DNA of 64,000 bases, from assembly GCF_003173335.1 (NCBI RefSeq), contig NZ_QGMZ01000016.1, forward strand, positions 49,694-113,693, written 5' to 3'. A program made the position numbers and the translations under genes. Within the stretch, counting starts at the first letter, position 1. Each line of letters opens with the position of its first letter. The notes beneath the pieces were generated by a model. The model did not search any database and was not told the DNA's origin. It was given only the letters and a program-made list of their open reading frames with translations. This stretch comes from Methanospirillum stamsii. Lineage in GTDB: Archaea; Halobacteriota; Methanomicrobia; Methanomicrobiales; Methanospirillaceae. Of the stretch, positions 24,678 through 34,512 are shown in pieces.

Positions 24678-25315
24678 GTAGTAACAACTCCGGTATCTGA
24701 ATCTATCAGGTCAGGTCGCGCCATTGCAAGGAGGTATATGACCACTGCAGTAACAATTCCTTCAATAACACCAATAATTGCATGATAAAGCCCCATTGCG
24801 ACAAGTCCCGGGACAAGGGGGAAAGTGCCTGCTATTGCCATTTCTACCGCACATGCAAGGGCAGGAATAAAACATGCAAGCCATGCAGCTACGGCAGCTG
24901 AAAGATAGGTGTTTTTAATTATCCTAATAATGGCCTGGAATGAATAATAGCCAACGAAACCACCTATTACACCCATATTTAGGATATTAGCCCCCATCGT
25001 TGTAATACCGCCATCTCCAAAAATAAAACCCTGAATAATCAGTACAAGAGTCAGGATGAAAACTGCAGCAAAAGGCGAGCCAAGAACAATTGCTGCAAGT
25101 GCACCTCCAACCAGATGACCACTGGTACCCATGGATACTGGCAGATTGAAACTCTGAAGGGCAAATATTCCGGCAGCAAGAACTGCAATCAAGGGGATTT
25201 TGTCTTCATTAAGCTCTGAACGTGCCCATTTTATTGCCAAACCAAGGAAAATGATTGCAATAATCCAATATATTGCAGCTTGTGGAAGAGGGATAAAAGC
25301 ATCTGGTATATGCAT
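24674..25315 (-). CDS. cbiM: Cobalt/nickel ECF transporter substrate-binding protein (CbiM)
   Basis: A 213-residue membrane protein beginning MHIPDAFIP. In CbiM/NikM the N-terminal Met-His-Ile/Met-Pro segment and the second-position histidine directly coordinate the metal. About six helices follow, including GTSGHLVGGALAA (a second conserved metal-site histidine) and a YHAIIGVIEG helix. It is the first gene of the transporter operon. Co2+ versus Ni2+ cannot be decided from sequence alone. I saw no cobalamin riboswitch in the 110 bp upstream. Confidence 0.93.
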   Translation of the reverse strand: MHIPDAFIPLPQAAIYWIIAIIFLGLAIKWARSELNEDKIPLIAVLAAGIFALQSFNLPVSMGTSGHLVGGALAAIVLGSPFAAVFILTLVLIIQGFIFGDGGITTMGANILNMGVIGGFVGYYSFQAIIRIIKNTYLSAAVAAWLACFIPALACAVEMAIAGTFPLVPGLVAMGLYHAIIGVIEGIVTAVVIYLLAMARPDLIDSDTGVVTT

Positions 25316-25425
25316 AATAACACCAGCCTAAGATTAGTACGAATATTATTAAGATGTTACTATTTTACCGTTTTTGTTTAATAGATGATCAAAAAATTTA
25401 TGCTTCATATAAAATTTTGTGAACT

Positions 25426-28400
25426 TCAATTAATATTATCACAGAATCTAAACTTTCCATAAGGAACCACAATTAAGAACTTTGCTCCCACTCCCGGTTT
25501 TCCAAATTCATAAATTGAGATTCCAGTCAGGGCAAGAATTTCCCGGATTAAAAATAGACCCAGACCAGTATTATTCCCAAAACCCCTGTCAAATATTTTT
25601 TCCTTTTTATCTTCAGTGATACCGGACCCATTATCCTCCCAAACAACGAGAAGACTCTCATCACTTTGTTCCTCACAATGTACAGAAATTTCTGTAACAT
25701 TTCCCCCATGCCGGATTGCATTATCGTACAGGTTCTCAAAAACCTTCGAGAGTAACGGATCCGCATATATCTCCAGAGAATTCAGATCTGAATGAATTTT
25801 TTTCCCAGCACTATTTAATGATGCAATGATTTCCTGCGGGCTCTGCCATGCAGGAGTATGCACCCCGATTTCCTGGTAGTTTCGCGTAAATTCAATATGA
25901 CTCTGGATAAAACCAATCGCATACGCAATTTTTTCCAGGAGGCGTTCATCTTCATCAGACAATGACGATTCCATGAGAAGAGAGAGGTAACTCCTTACAA
26001 TGTGGATCTGATTAAGGATATCATGCCTTGTTACATTAGAAAGGAGGTTAAGTTTTCTGTTCGCTGATGCAAGAGCCTCAATAGTGCCCTTTAAGGTATC
26101 GGCATACCCGGCCAGTTCAATTTCATTCTGTTTTCTTTCAGTAATATCAGTAAGCACCACAAGGGTAGCTGGTTTACTATCAAAAGTGATTGCAAAAGCC
26201 TGAACAACCGTACATATGCGATGCTCCTCATCCTGTTCAAAATACATCTCAAAGGGGGAAAGTTCTTCCTGATTTATCCTTTTTTCAATTTGAGTAGTAA
26301 AAGATAATCGGTTTTCCGGATTTATAAAATCGGTTAAACTCTTGCCTATACTGTCACTACTAAAAGACCTGAATGCACGACCCGCACTCTCATTCCGATA
26401 GAGAATCTTTCCGTTTGGATCACAAATAAACAGATAATCAGGAAGGTTTGCAATGAGGCTCCGGTTAAAAAGTTCACTCTCCAGTAATCTTTGTTCACTC
26501 TCTTTTCTTCTGGAAATATCAGTTATTGCACCAACATTAGTAAGAGGATGACCCTCTTTATCCCATTCGGAAACATTCCCTCTGGCATACACCCATCTCC
26601 ATCCATACTCAGGATCTCGAATCCGAATCTCAATGGACATCTGTGAAATTTCTTTATCTTTTAACTTCTGAAAGGATAAAAGCGCAATTTCGCGATCATC
26701 AGGGTGAATATTCAAAATACAATCAGATATTGGAATTCTCTCCTTCTCCGGAGATAGTCCAAGAATTTCACGGAGATGAGAGGAAAGAGAAACTACCTCT
26801 TCATTACACTGGTAAAACCAGAACCCGTCATTGCTTGCATCGAGAATCTGTTCAAGTTTCCTTCTTACAGAGTGAATTTCATGTTCGATCTGATGTCTTT
26901 CAGATATATCCTCGATGAGCAGGTAAAAGCCATCATACATTTCTGAATTTGAAAATGATACCGGAGTGACAATAATCCGGATACGAATTGTACCAAAATT
27001 GGAGGTATGGTACAGATTTTCTTTCCGGATACGAGAGAAATCATAGGTTAATTCTGCAGAAACAGGTTCGCGGTTCTTGATCTTTTCTTTAATGACATCC
27101 GGAATATTTGGATCATCCAGATATCGGTATCTGTTAAGAACTAATGGGGCAGAAAGACCCAATAATCTGATAGCTACCGGATTAATCTCTTTCAGCCGAT
27201 CATCAGGCCCAAATAAAATAATCCCGAATGGTGACGTGACAAAAATCGCATTTAACTGCTCTTCTGTCAGCCTGGCCTGTTCCAGTGCGGCAACCGTTGA
27301 TGTTATATCATGAGAAATGCATAATAATGCCTTCTTACCATTCCAAATTCCCGGAGTAATCAGTGTCTCCAATAGAACCTTGTCTTCCCCATCTGTTGAA
27401 TAGGAATGCTTTATCGAGACGGGATCAATTCCAACCGTATCATATGGAATTGAAGATATTAAAGGAGAAATATCATCAGAGAACACTTTTCCTATGAGGT
27501 CATCCCTGAACTTTCCGGTTTTTTTAACGAGATATTCATTTACCGTCAGAATGGTATGATCATTCGCATCAATTACCATTACAGCTGCATTTAAGGTATT
27601 TATCAGATTATTCTGGTTTCTTCTTTCTTCAATCAGCTTTTTCTTATCCTCAAGTCTTCTGAGTGAACTTCCTATTTCTCTTCCAATTCCAAGGAGTACT
27701 TCCTGATCTTCGAGGGGAATTACCTGGGGTTTACTGCAGGTTAAGTGAATTGAACCAATGAGTACATCATCACACATAACAGGAAGATACGCAAATCCGG
27801 TAATTCCCCATCTTTTTGCGAAATCCGGACAAAAGAACGACAACGTATGGATGAAGAGAGGTTTTTTTTCATCATGATCTGAGATATAATCATGGATAGA
27901 AAATTCAATAGTCTCGCTGATAAACGATTCAGATAGTCCGGTATTGGCTATCATACGGAAAGCTCCGGATTTCTCAGAACGCAGATAAAATGCACCACCA
28001 GTGTACTGCAAAATGGAAGTAAGTGCTGACAAAGTCAAATCGGCAAGTGAAGGAATTGATTCTGCTCTTCCTGATAGCGAGATAATCCGACTCAGCACTT
28101 CGATTTTTCTTGCATACCGGCGAATTTCATTTTCCTGATCTTTTAGTCGCGTGATATCCTCAAATGCCCACACGATTCGTTCATCACCATCTTTCAAGGA
28201 TAATGACCGGTTAAGCACCCTGACAACCCGTTTTCCCGGTAACTCCAATTCATTGCATGAGACATTCGGATTAGTATAAAAATCATAAAATCCGGGATCT
28301 GATGAACTGTTGTTGACACATACTGCATCAAAATAATCTTTCAATGTCGGTGTACCATCTTTGAGATGTAACGCTGTAGAAATTTCCGGGCCCCAGAAGG

Positions 28401-29694
28401 ACATAAAAAATTTATTCTGAAAAATTAATGCAAGATTTTTCCCACCGGTTACACAGATACCAAATGGAAGCAGGTTCATGACCTCAAAAAGTAACGATTC
28501 AGTCCATTTTAGCTGTTTTTCGGTCTTCCTCTGGAATGTGATATCACGTAAAACACAGTGAATCTGGACTATAATTCCATCTTTATCCCTAACAACACTA
28601 CCATCTGCCAGCACAATAACCTGTGCACCTTCCCCATCACGCAACACCAGCTCAGTATCGTGTTTTACGTTTACTTTCAGAATTTCCTGAATATAGGTAA
28701 GATAATCGCTTTTCGCTGCCGGATCCACAATATCAAAAAAAGGAGTCCCGATAACTACTTCACGTGATAGCTTCATCATTGAGAGCCAGGCACGATTAAC
28801 TTCAGTAATTCTGCCATCCGGACTAATGGCCATATTACTGACGGGAGAGTGTTCAAATAAAATGCGAAACCTTTCGCGACTTTCTGCAAGTAATAATTCA
28901 GCACGAATACGGGGAGTTATATCCCGAAAACTATAGACGACACCGATTACCTTATCATCACATTTCTGGGATCTTACAAAAACTTCCACTACTCTTTCAT
29001 CATTACAGTCAATGGTAAAGCGACGTCCGAGATAAGAATCTTCAAGCAGAATTTTTTCGGAGTGGAAAAGGGTATTGGGTATTTCTGCAGGAATTCGGGA
29101 ATAGAACTCTTTAAGCGGAGCATCAAGAATATCAGCAGGTGTAATATTCCAGAGTTTTAAAAAATGTTCATTAAAATCAGCAATTTTTCCGTCTCTGCTC
29201 ACTACCAGAATGCCTTCTTCAGTGGCCTCAAGAGTAGCCCTAAGCTGAGATAACATCCTTCGGTTTAATTTTTCACTGGCAATTAATGCTTCATCTGCCC
29301 GGTTTTTCTCAATTAATACATTAATCTGTTTTTTCAGTATTTGAAACTGAAGATCTGGCTGTTCTCCTTTAACAATATAAAAATCAGCCCCAAGATTGAG
29401 TGCCTGTATAACAACATCTTCACATCCTTTTCCGGTAAAAAGAATGAACGGTATTTTATTACCCTGTTCACGGAGAAGCGAGAGAAATTCCAGCCCGTTT
29501 GTTCCAGGCATCAGGTAATCAGAAACGATTGCAGAGATCTCCTGTCTTGCAAGTATTTCAAGAGCCGCTCCAACAGAATCTGCTTTTACTATTGAAAATA
29601 ATTCATCGTCGGAGAAATAATGACTGAATAATCCAAGGATTTCCTCTTCATCATCTACTGCCAGAACAGTAATTCTCTCCGCTGACAAGTTCAT
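25426..29694 (-). CDS. Receiver/multi-PAS/GAF sensor histidine kinase
   Basis: About 1,422 residues, cytosolic. Residues 1-125: receiver domain (AVDDEEE, phospho-Asp in IVSDYLMPG, FTGKG, YIVKG). Then a chain of about six PAS domains with PAC segments, interrupted by a GAF-like domain (around LSRIISLSGRAESIPSLADL). The dimerisation helix has the H-box NVTRHDILNQ, followed by NYQEIGVHTPAW and a HATPase domain (ENLYDNAIRHGG, WEDNGSGI, GLGLFLIREIL). I use the ATG at 29694, just ahead of the receiver; an ATG at 29748 adds 18 atypical residues. It is transcribed divergently from a surface-protein gene. Confidence 0.9.
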   Translation of the reverse strand: MNLSAERITVLAVDDEEEILGLFSHYFSDDELFSIVKADSVGAALEILARQEISAIVSDYLMPGTNGLEFLSLLREQGNKIPFILFTGKGCEDVVIQALNLGADFYIVKGEQPDLQFQILKKQINVLIEKNRADEALIASEKLNRRMLSQLRATLEATEEGILVVSRDGKIADFNEHFLKLWNITPADILDAPLKEFYSRIPAEIPNTLFHSEKILLEDSYLGRRFTIDCNDERVVEVFVRSQKCDDKVIGVVYSFRDITPRIRAELLLAESRERFRILFEHSPVSNMAISPDGRITEVNRAWLSMMKLSREVVIGTPFFDIVDPAAKSDYLTYIQEILKVNVKHDTELVLRDGEGAQVIVLADGSVVRDKDGIIVQIHCVLRDITFQRKTEKQLKWTESLLFEVMNLLPFGICVTGGKNLALIFQNKFFMSFWGPEISTALHLKDGTPTLKDYFDAVCVNNSSSDPGFYDFYTNPNVSCNELELPGKRVVRVLNRSLSLKDGDERIVWAFEDITRLKDQENEIRRYARKIEVLSRIISLSGRAESIPSLADLTLSALTSILQYTGGAFYLRSEKSGAFRMIANTGLSESFISETIEFSIHDYISDHDEKKPLFIHTLSFFCPDFAKRWGITGFAYLPVMCDDVLIGSIHLTCSKPQVIPLEDQEVLLGIGREIGSSLRRLEDKKKLIEERRNQNNLINTLNAAVMVIDANDHTILTVNEYLVKKTGKFRDDLIGKVFSDDISPLISSIPYDTVGIDPVSIKHSYSTDGEDKVLLETLITPGIWNGKKALLCISHDITSTVAALEQARLTEEQLNAIFVTSPFGIILFGPDDRLKEINPVAIRLLGLSAPLVLNRYRYLDDPNIPDVIKEKIKNREPVSAELTYDFSRIRKENLYHTSNFGTIRIRIIVTPVSFSNSEMYDGFYLLIEDISERHQIEHEIHSVRRKLEQILDASNDGFWFYQCNEEVVSLSSHLREILGLSPEKERIPISDCILNIHPDDREIALLSFQKLKDKEISQMSIEIRIRDPEYGWRWVYARGNVSEWDKEGHPLTNVGAITDISRRKESEQRLLESELFNRSLIANLPDYLFICDPNGKILYRNESAGRAFRSFSSDSIGKSLTDFINPENRLSFTTQIEKRINQEELSPFEMYFEQDEEHRICTVVQAFAITFDSKPATLVVLTDITERKQNEIELAGYADTLKGTIEALASANRKLNLLSNVTRHDILNQIHIVRSYLSLLMESSLSDEDERLLEKIAYAIGFIQSHIEFTRNYQEIGVHTPAWQSPQEIIASLNSAGKKIHSDLNSLEIYADPLLSKVFENLYDNAIRHGGNVTEISVHCEEQSDESLLVVWEDNGSGITEDKKEKIFDRGFGNNTGLGLFLIREILALTGISIYEFGKPGVGAKFLIVVPYGKFRFCDNIN

Positions 29695-29810
29695 TGCTAC
29701 GAAATCCACGAGGACGCATAAAAACTTATTCAATGTGAACTCATGCACAATAATTTTTTAATGAAAAAATTGTTCCTTCATGTTTTAATAGTGCAAATCA
29801 TAGTACCTGT

Positions 29811-31226
29811 ATGCGATCTTTTTCAGCAGGACTGCTCCTGCCCTTAACCATCATAATAATCTGCTGTATTCTGCCAGTACATGCGGTACCTCCACTTCCT
29901 GCAGAATATTATGGGAATGTTCTGATTGATGGAACACCAGCACCGGTTGGAACAACAATCACAGCATTTCTGCAGAACACCATGCGAGGACAGATAACAA
30001 CCGAAGTTGTTGGCTTTTATGGAGGGCCGGGTCTTTTTGATCCAAGACTTAAGGTCAATGTCTCCGAAGAAGAACTCCAGACAGGAGATCTGCTTATTAC
30101 ATTTCAAATTGATGGAAGCCCAGCATCAGAATCCATTCTATTTGAACAGGGAACATCCGAACAGTTTGATATTTCAACCGGCTCCGGGTCAGTTCAGGTT
30201 ACAGGTCCGGGCTTTACTCCGGTCCCGGTACAGACTATTCAGTTTTTAGACAACGAACCAACAGATAATTTTTCCAGTTCTTCACCTGCCTCACAACCAG
30301 GAGAGAGTTCCAATCAGATTCAGGATAACTCTGCAGGCAATACTCCCTCCATCAGATACGGACTTGAAACAGAGGAATCATTTGTTTCTGATGATGGAAT
30401 GGCTTCGGTAAAGTTCAATCAGGATACACTTCTGTTTGCTCCTTCCGGTCAGTTCCTTGATGAGATATTCCTGACATCACGGAGTATTGACACTTTGCCA
30501 CCGGTTGAACAAAATCCCTCGTTGGTATTCACTGGATATGCTTATGAAATATCTCCGGAGCGAACGTATTTTAATCCGGAAGGAGTTTTGTCATTCCATA
30601 TTCCCTTTGAAAGAATATCTGACATCATATCTAAAAATCCACAAATATTCGCATATAACCCACAGGTAGCATCCTGGAAAGATCTGAAGACAGGATCTAA
30701 TCAGTTTACCGGTGAAATTTCCGGTACAATATATGAAGCGGGAGTATACGCTTTGTTTGTTGAGAATGCATCGAGCATTGCAACCCCTGCACCCGGACAA
30801 GGAAATCACACGCCATCATTGGCTCCAATTGCTGGACAAGCCCCAGCTCCTGCTTATGTGCAACCACCCCTGGAAAGTATACCGCTGGATTTTTCAAACC
30901 CAATGCCTCCGGCACAACCACAGGTCGTTCAAACAATTAATACACAGGTTTCAACTCCAGAGCCGCTTCAGACCTGGGAAATTGTTTCAGATCCAATGAT
31001 TAATGATAATTACACAGCTCTGGAACAATCATCAGAACAAACACCTGAACCAATGGAAGTGGTACAATCTTCCTCACAAAAGATGCCAGATCTGTTTTCA
31101 TCGGTTAAAAAGAACCTTACCGGACCAGTGAGTATTGTCATTGCTCTGGTTGTTCTGATGATTCTGATAAACGCCATTGCATACCTGATATATACCCGGT
31201 GGTGGCTTATAAGGGAAAATAAATAA
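29811..31226 (+). CDS. Cell-surface protein with C-terminal membrane anchor
   Basis: A 471-residue protein: signal peptide (1-26), an N-terminal beta domain (EYYGNVLIDGTPAPVGTTITAF), a second beta domain (about 170-330), a long Pro/Ala/Gln/Ser-rich linker (about 335-430) and one C-terminal transmembrane helix (about 438-462) ending in a short basic tail. The domain order suggests an extracellular sensor or adhesive protein held in the membrane. I do not recognise a named family beyond methanogen surface proteins. Its stop codon overlaps the start of the following TPR gene (TAATG). Confidence 0.8.
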   Translation: MRSFSAGLLLPLTIIIICCILPVHAVPPLPAEYYGNVLIDGTPAPVGTTITAFLQNTMRGQITTEVVGFYGGPGLFDPRLKVNVSEEELQTGDLLITFQIDGSPASESILFEQGTSEQFDISTGSGSVQVTGPGFTPVPVQTIQFLDNEPTDNFSSSSPASQPGESSNQIQDNSAGNTPSIRYGLETEESFVSDDGMASVKFNQDTLLFAPSGQFLDEIFLTSRSIDTLPPVEQNPSLVFTGYAYEISPERTYFNPEGVLSFHIPFERISDIISKNPQIFAYNPQVASWKDLKTGSNQFTGEISGTIYEAGVYALFVENASSIATPAPGQGNHTPSLAPIAGQAPAPAYVQPPLESIPLDFSNPMPPAQPQVVQTINTQVSTPEPLQTWEIVSDPMINDNYTALEQSSEQTPEPMEVVQSSSQKMPDLFSSVKKNLTGPVSIVIALVVLMILINAIAYLIYTRWWLIRENK

Positions 31227-31900
31227 TGATAAGCAGGAATCAAACGTATACGGCTGCCATGGTCATTCGGGAAATCCAGCGTGGAAGACCTGAAAAAGCC
31301 ATAAAATATCTTGATAAATTATTTAAAAGTGCCCCGGATAATCCAGTCCTGTGGAATCTGAAAGGTGTTGCTCTGGGAATGATGGGAGAACATGAACAGT
31401 CACTGGAATGTTATGAACGTGTTCTTGCTGCTGACCCGGCTCCTGCAGTATATTGGAATAATAAAGGTCTTGCCCTTCAGAATCTGGGGAGATATGCACA
31501 AGCTGAAGAGATGTATCAGGAAGCTCTGCATCGTGAACCTGAATCTCTCGAAGCCAGATATAACCTGGGAAATACCTTGCAGTCGCAGGAGCGGTATGAA
31601 GAAGCATTAATCCAGTATAATCTGATACTGGATGACTGTCCGGATCATCTCCTAACCCTACTTAACAGAGGTAATGCCCTGGCTTCATTGAAACGATACG
31701 ATGAAGCAATTGCAGACTATGAAAAAATACTTGAAATAACCACAGAATACCCTGATGCATCATATAATATTGCGCACACCTATGAGGAACAGGGAGAACG
31801 TGATAAAGCAATTGAATGGTATAATAAAACACTTGAGATTGATCCGAATTACCATCATGCAATGGAACAACTAAAAGCCCTGAAAAAGGTAAGAAATTAA
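31226..31900 (+). CDS. TPR-repeat protein
   Basis: A 224-residue soluble protein with about six canonical TPRs (GEHEQSLECYERVLAADP, GRYAQAEEMYQEALHREP, ERYEEALIQYNLILDDCP, KRYDEAIADYEKILEI, GERDKAIEWYNKTLEIDP). It overlaps the surface-protein gene by one base, so the two are translationally coupled. It may act as the cytoplasmic partner of that membrane protein's tail, which is inference. It converges on the M20 peptidase gene. Confidence 0.87.
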   Translation: MISRNQTYTAAMVIREIQRGRPEKAIKYLDKLFKSAPDNPVLWNLKGVALGMMGEHEQSLECYERVLAADPAPAVYWNNKGLALQNLGRYAQAEEMYQEALHREPESLEARYNLGNTLQSQERYEEALIQYNLILDDCPDHLLTLLNRGNALASLKRYDEAIADYEKILEITTEYPDASYNIAHTYEEQGERDKAIEWYNKTLEIDPNYHHAMEQLKALKKVRN

Positions 31901-31904
31901 AAAA

Positions 31905-33083
31905 TTATGGTTCCATGTGTGTCAAGAGATGCACATAAACATCCCTGCAGTCATGAAGCATTCTGACCGGAACAGATTCATTTACCGCATGAAGAAGTGA
32001 CAGATCTCCAGGACCATAATTCACCACTTCAGCTCCAATCTCCCGGAGATGTCGTGCATCACTTGCTGCCTGTGTCACTCCGGGAAGTGCCTTTTTTCCA
32101 TGTACTGATTCAATGCCATCACAAACCAGTCTGCAAAGCTTACCTGGACTACTCAGGGTTGGGCCGACCTTATCAATCACATCCACTACACAATTCTGCA
32201 GAGACGAATGTACTTTTTGAAGAAGTGTATCAAGGTCACAACCCCAGGGAATCCGCATATCAATGTCCATCTCACAATTCTGGGCGATGATATTGATACG
32301 TTCACCCCCGGAAATAATTCCGGGATTGTAACTTACCCTGCTTAGCATTGTTGCAGCCTGATTTTTTGAAATTGACAAAAGGGTTGATAGAGAATCAGTT
32401 GTATTCTGAATAACCTCATGAACCAATGGGTTCTCAGGCCAGGTCAGTGAATGGATTTCTTCAAAGAGAGTGAGAGATTTCAGGGCTTCACTAATTGCGG
32501 ATCTACCCATAACCGGATGAAGAGAGGAATGACCGGGATCACCAGAAAACGTTAAGTGGAGCCTGACCACCCCTTTCTCTCCGATAACCGGAGAAAGGGG
32601 AGGAGTAGGTTCAGCTATCAGGCAATATTTGGGATGGAGATGCCCATTCGCAATCAGGTACTCCATTCCAAAATCACCGTTACCTTCTTCATCACAAACA
32701 AAAGCAACATCAACAGGTGGTTCATGTCCACCATCTTTTACCTGGGAAAGGGCAGATAAGAGAGCTGCACATCCACCCTTCATATCAGTGGAACCACGAC
32801 CAAAAACAGATGATTCAGAGATCATACCTGAAAATGGCGGATGAGTCCAGGATGTATCAAGAGCTGGCACAACGTCAACATGCCCACAGAGAAGAAACCG
32901 GTTGTTCACTTTTTTTGAGAGCAGATTCCATTTTCGTCCCTTTTTAAGAATTTGCGTATCTATCCCGATTGATGTACATACTTCCTGTAGATAGGAGATC
33001 ACCTCATCGGTATATCCGGGAGGGTTTTCAGATCTGATTTTTACCAGTTCTGAACAAAGGCGAACAACATCCACTAAACTCAC
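31905..33083 (-). CDS. M20 metallopeptidase, ArgE/DapE-like
   Basis: A 392-residue enzyme with the dinuclear-zinc M20 pattern: His and Asp in LLCGHVDVVP, GRGSTDMKGG, the catalytic and zinc glutamates in CDEEGNGDFG, EPTPP, and a dimerisation domain beginning KGVVRLHLTFSGDPGHSSLHP. Family members deacylate N-succinyl-diaminopimelate or N-acetylornithine. Lysine genes (dapA, dapB, asd) lie 6 kb away, so DapE is a reasonable guess, but many methanogens use an aminotransferase (DapL) route instead. The start is GTG, five bases after the upstream stop. Confidence 0.85.
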   Translation of the reverse strand: MSLVDVVRLCSELVKIRSENPPGYTDEVISYLQEVCTSIGIDTQILKKGRKWNLLSKKVNNRFLLCGHVDVVPALDTSWTHPPFSGMISESSVFGRGSTDMKGGCAALLSALSQVKDGGHEPPVDVAFVCDEEGNGDFGMEYLIANGHLHPKYCLIAEPTPPLSPVIGEKGVVRLHLTFSGDPGHSSLHPVMGRSAISEALKSLTLFEEIHSLTWPENPLVHEVIQNTTDSLSTLLSISKNQAATMLSRVSYNPGIISGGERINIIAQNCEMDIDMRIPWGCDLDTLLQKVHSSLQNCVVDVIDKVGPTLSSPGKLCRLVCDGIESVHGKKALPGVTQAASDARHLREIGAEVVNYGPGDLSLLHAVNESVPVRMLHDCRDVYVHLLTHMEP

Positions 33084-33088
33084 CCTGA

Positions 33089-33631
33089 TTATCGCAGATT
33101 CAGGTACTGTTTATACAGGCAGACCATTTCTGAACCATTATAGATGGATGCGAGGTATTTTTTATCAAATATCTCATCCACCATTACTTGCAAAACCGCG
33201 CTAGGAGTGGCCTTTTTTTCATTCGGATCAAGAACTATTCTGAACGAGCGGTACTGAGCTTCGTCAGAAGGATCGTAAATCTTTTGAATGAAAAGTGGAA
33301 AAATTTCATACTGTTCAGGATGATTTTCCCTGAGCCAGTCCATAAAACCGCTAAAACAGGCATACTTTTCTTCCATTGACTGATCTTTACGGTATTTCAG
33401 GTGTTCCCGGGAAAGCATATTTCGTGGGGAATCTGCATTAAATGCAAAAAGTGAAATGGTATAATCAAGGTGCGCCATGGCATCGAAATACCAGAAACTG
33501 AGATCTGGATGAAAATCAGACATGTTTTCGAGAATTAATGATTTATCATAAAAGTACTCGAGTACTTTTACGTATTCATTATTTTCCAGCATGATCAGTG
33601 ATTGGTTTTCCGGGCAAAACCATTTCCGCAT
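33089..33631 (-). CDS. Hypothetical protein
   Basis: A 180-residue, mainly helical soluble protein rich in aromatic residues (SDFHPDLSFWYFDAMAHLDYTISLFAFN). No signal peptide, metal motif or known domain could be recognised. It lies two bases after moaA and five before the M20 peptidase on the same strand, so all four genes from rlmE to the peptidase may share a transcript. Confidence 0.65.
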   Translation of the reverse strand: MRKWFCPENQSLIMLENNEYVKVLEYFYDKSLILENMSDFHPDLSFWYFDAMAHLDYTISLFAFNADSPRNMLSREHLKYRKDQSMEEKYACFSGFMDWLRENHPEQYEIFPLFIQKIYDPSDEAQYRSFRIVLDPNEKKATPSAVLQVMVDEIFDKKYLASIYNGSEMVCLYKQYLNLR

Positions 33632-33633
33632 TA

Positions 33634-34512
33634 TTACTGATTGTAGGGTTGTCTCTTTTTTGCTGCAATTCTAAAGAGTTCAAGAAGTTCTTCCCCTCGT
33701 TTTCCCCGAATATCCACAAGATTATCATCTCGGAGAAGACAGGGTTTTAATTTTCCATCAGATGTTACCCGCAGACGATTACAATAACGACAAAATTCAG
33801 AATTATGAAACGGGCGGACAAATTCAATCTCTGCACCATCATAACAGTATTTTTTCCGATGATGCATCCTCCGGGTGATAACCTTTCGCGATTCTGCTGC
33901 AATCATATCTTCCAGATCTGAAAGATCAGCATGCAGAGGGCAACCACCAAGATCCATCAGTTCAATGATCTGCAAAATCATCTGACGATCCCCGGAAACC
34001 AACCGGATAAAGTCATCCACCTCTCCTTCATTCACTCCCTTTAGAAGGACCATATTGATCTTGATAGGAGTAAGTCCTGCTTCTCTGGCAGCAGCAATTC
34101 CCTCAAGGACATCAGATAACACCCCAACACCCGTGATTGAGCGATAGGTTTCTGGATTTAGTGAATCAAGACTGATATTTACCCGCGATAGTCCTGCTTC
34201 CCGGAGTTCATTCGCATAGCCTGCAAGCAGGGTTCCGTTTGTAGTCAATGATGATTCAATGCCAGGTGGAACTGCCCGGATTATATCCACAATATCTTCC
34301 CGGAGAAGTGGTTCTCCACCCGTGAACTTTACTGATCTAATGCCAAGTTCCTGCGTGATATCAAGAATGGCCCTGATGTCTTCAATAGGTAAAGGGGTGT
34401 CAGGTTTTGTTTCACCTTCACGGTGACAATAGACACACCTTAGATTGCATCCCGAGTTTACTGCAATCCGGATATTTGATACCGGTCTGCCATAGTTATC
34501 ATGCAGATCCAT
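33634..34512 (-). CDS. moaA: GTP 3',8-cyclase MoaA (radical SAM)
   Basis: About 292 residues. The radical-SAM cluster is CNLRCVYC near the N-terminus, followed by the SAM-binding GGEPLLR and TTNGTLL. The second, GTP-binding cluster is at the C-terminus (FCRYCNRLRVTSDGKLKPC). It converts GTP to 3',8-cyclo-GTP, the first step of molybdopterin (here probably for tungsten/molybdenum formylmethanofuran or formate dehydrogenase). The start at 34512 is chosen because GAGGAGA precedes it by about eight bases; it overlaps rlmE by 14 bp. The C-terminus lacks the Gly-Gly tail found in many MoaA proteins. Confidence 0.92.
   Translation of the reverse strand: MDLHDNYGRPVSNIRIAVNSGCNLRCVYCHREGETKPDTPLPIEDIRAILDITQELGIRSVKFTGGEPLLREDIVDIIRAVPPGIESSLTTNGTLLAGYANELREAGLSRVNISLDSLNPETYRSITGVGVLSDVLEGIAAAREAGLTPIKINMVLLKGVNEGEVDDFIRLVSGDRQMILQIIELMDLGGCPLHADLSDLEDMIAAESRKVITRRMHHRKKYCYDGAEIEFVRPFHNSEFCRYCNRLRVTSDGKLKPCLLRDDNLVDIRGKRGEELLELFRIAAKKRQPYNQ

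Noticed and set aside
25316..25425. Cobalamin riboswitch ahead of cbiM
   Set aside because: The 110-bp region is AT-rich, too short for the structure, and lacks a B12-box-like sequence.
31905..33083. Firm assignment as DapE
   Set aside because: M20 enzymes DapE, ArgE and CPG2 share all visible motifs, and methanogens often use the DapL route, so only the family is given.
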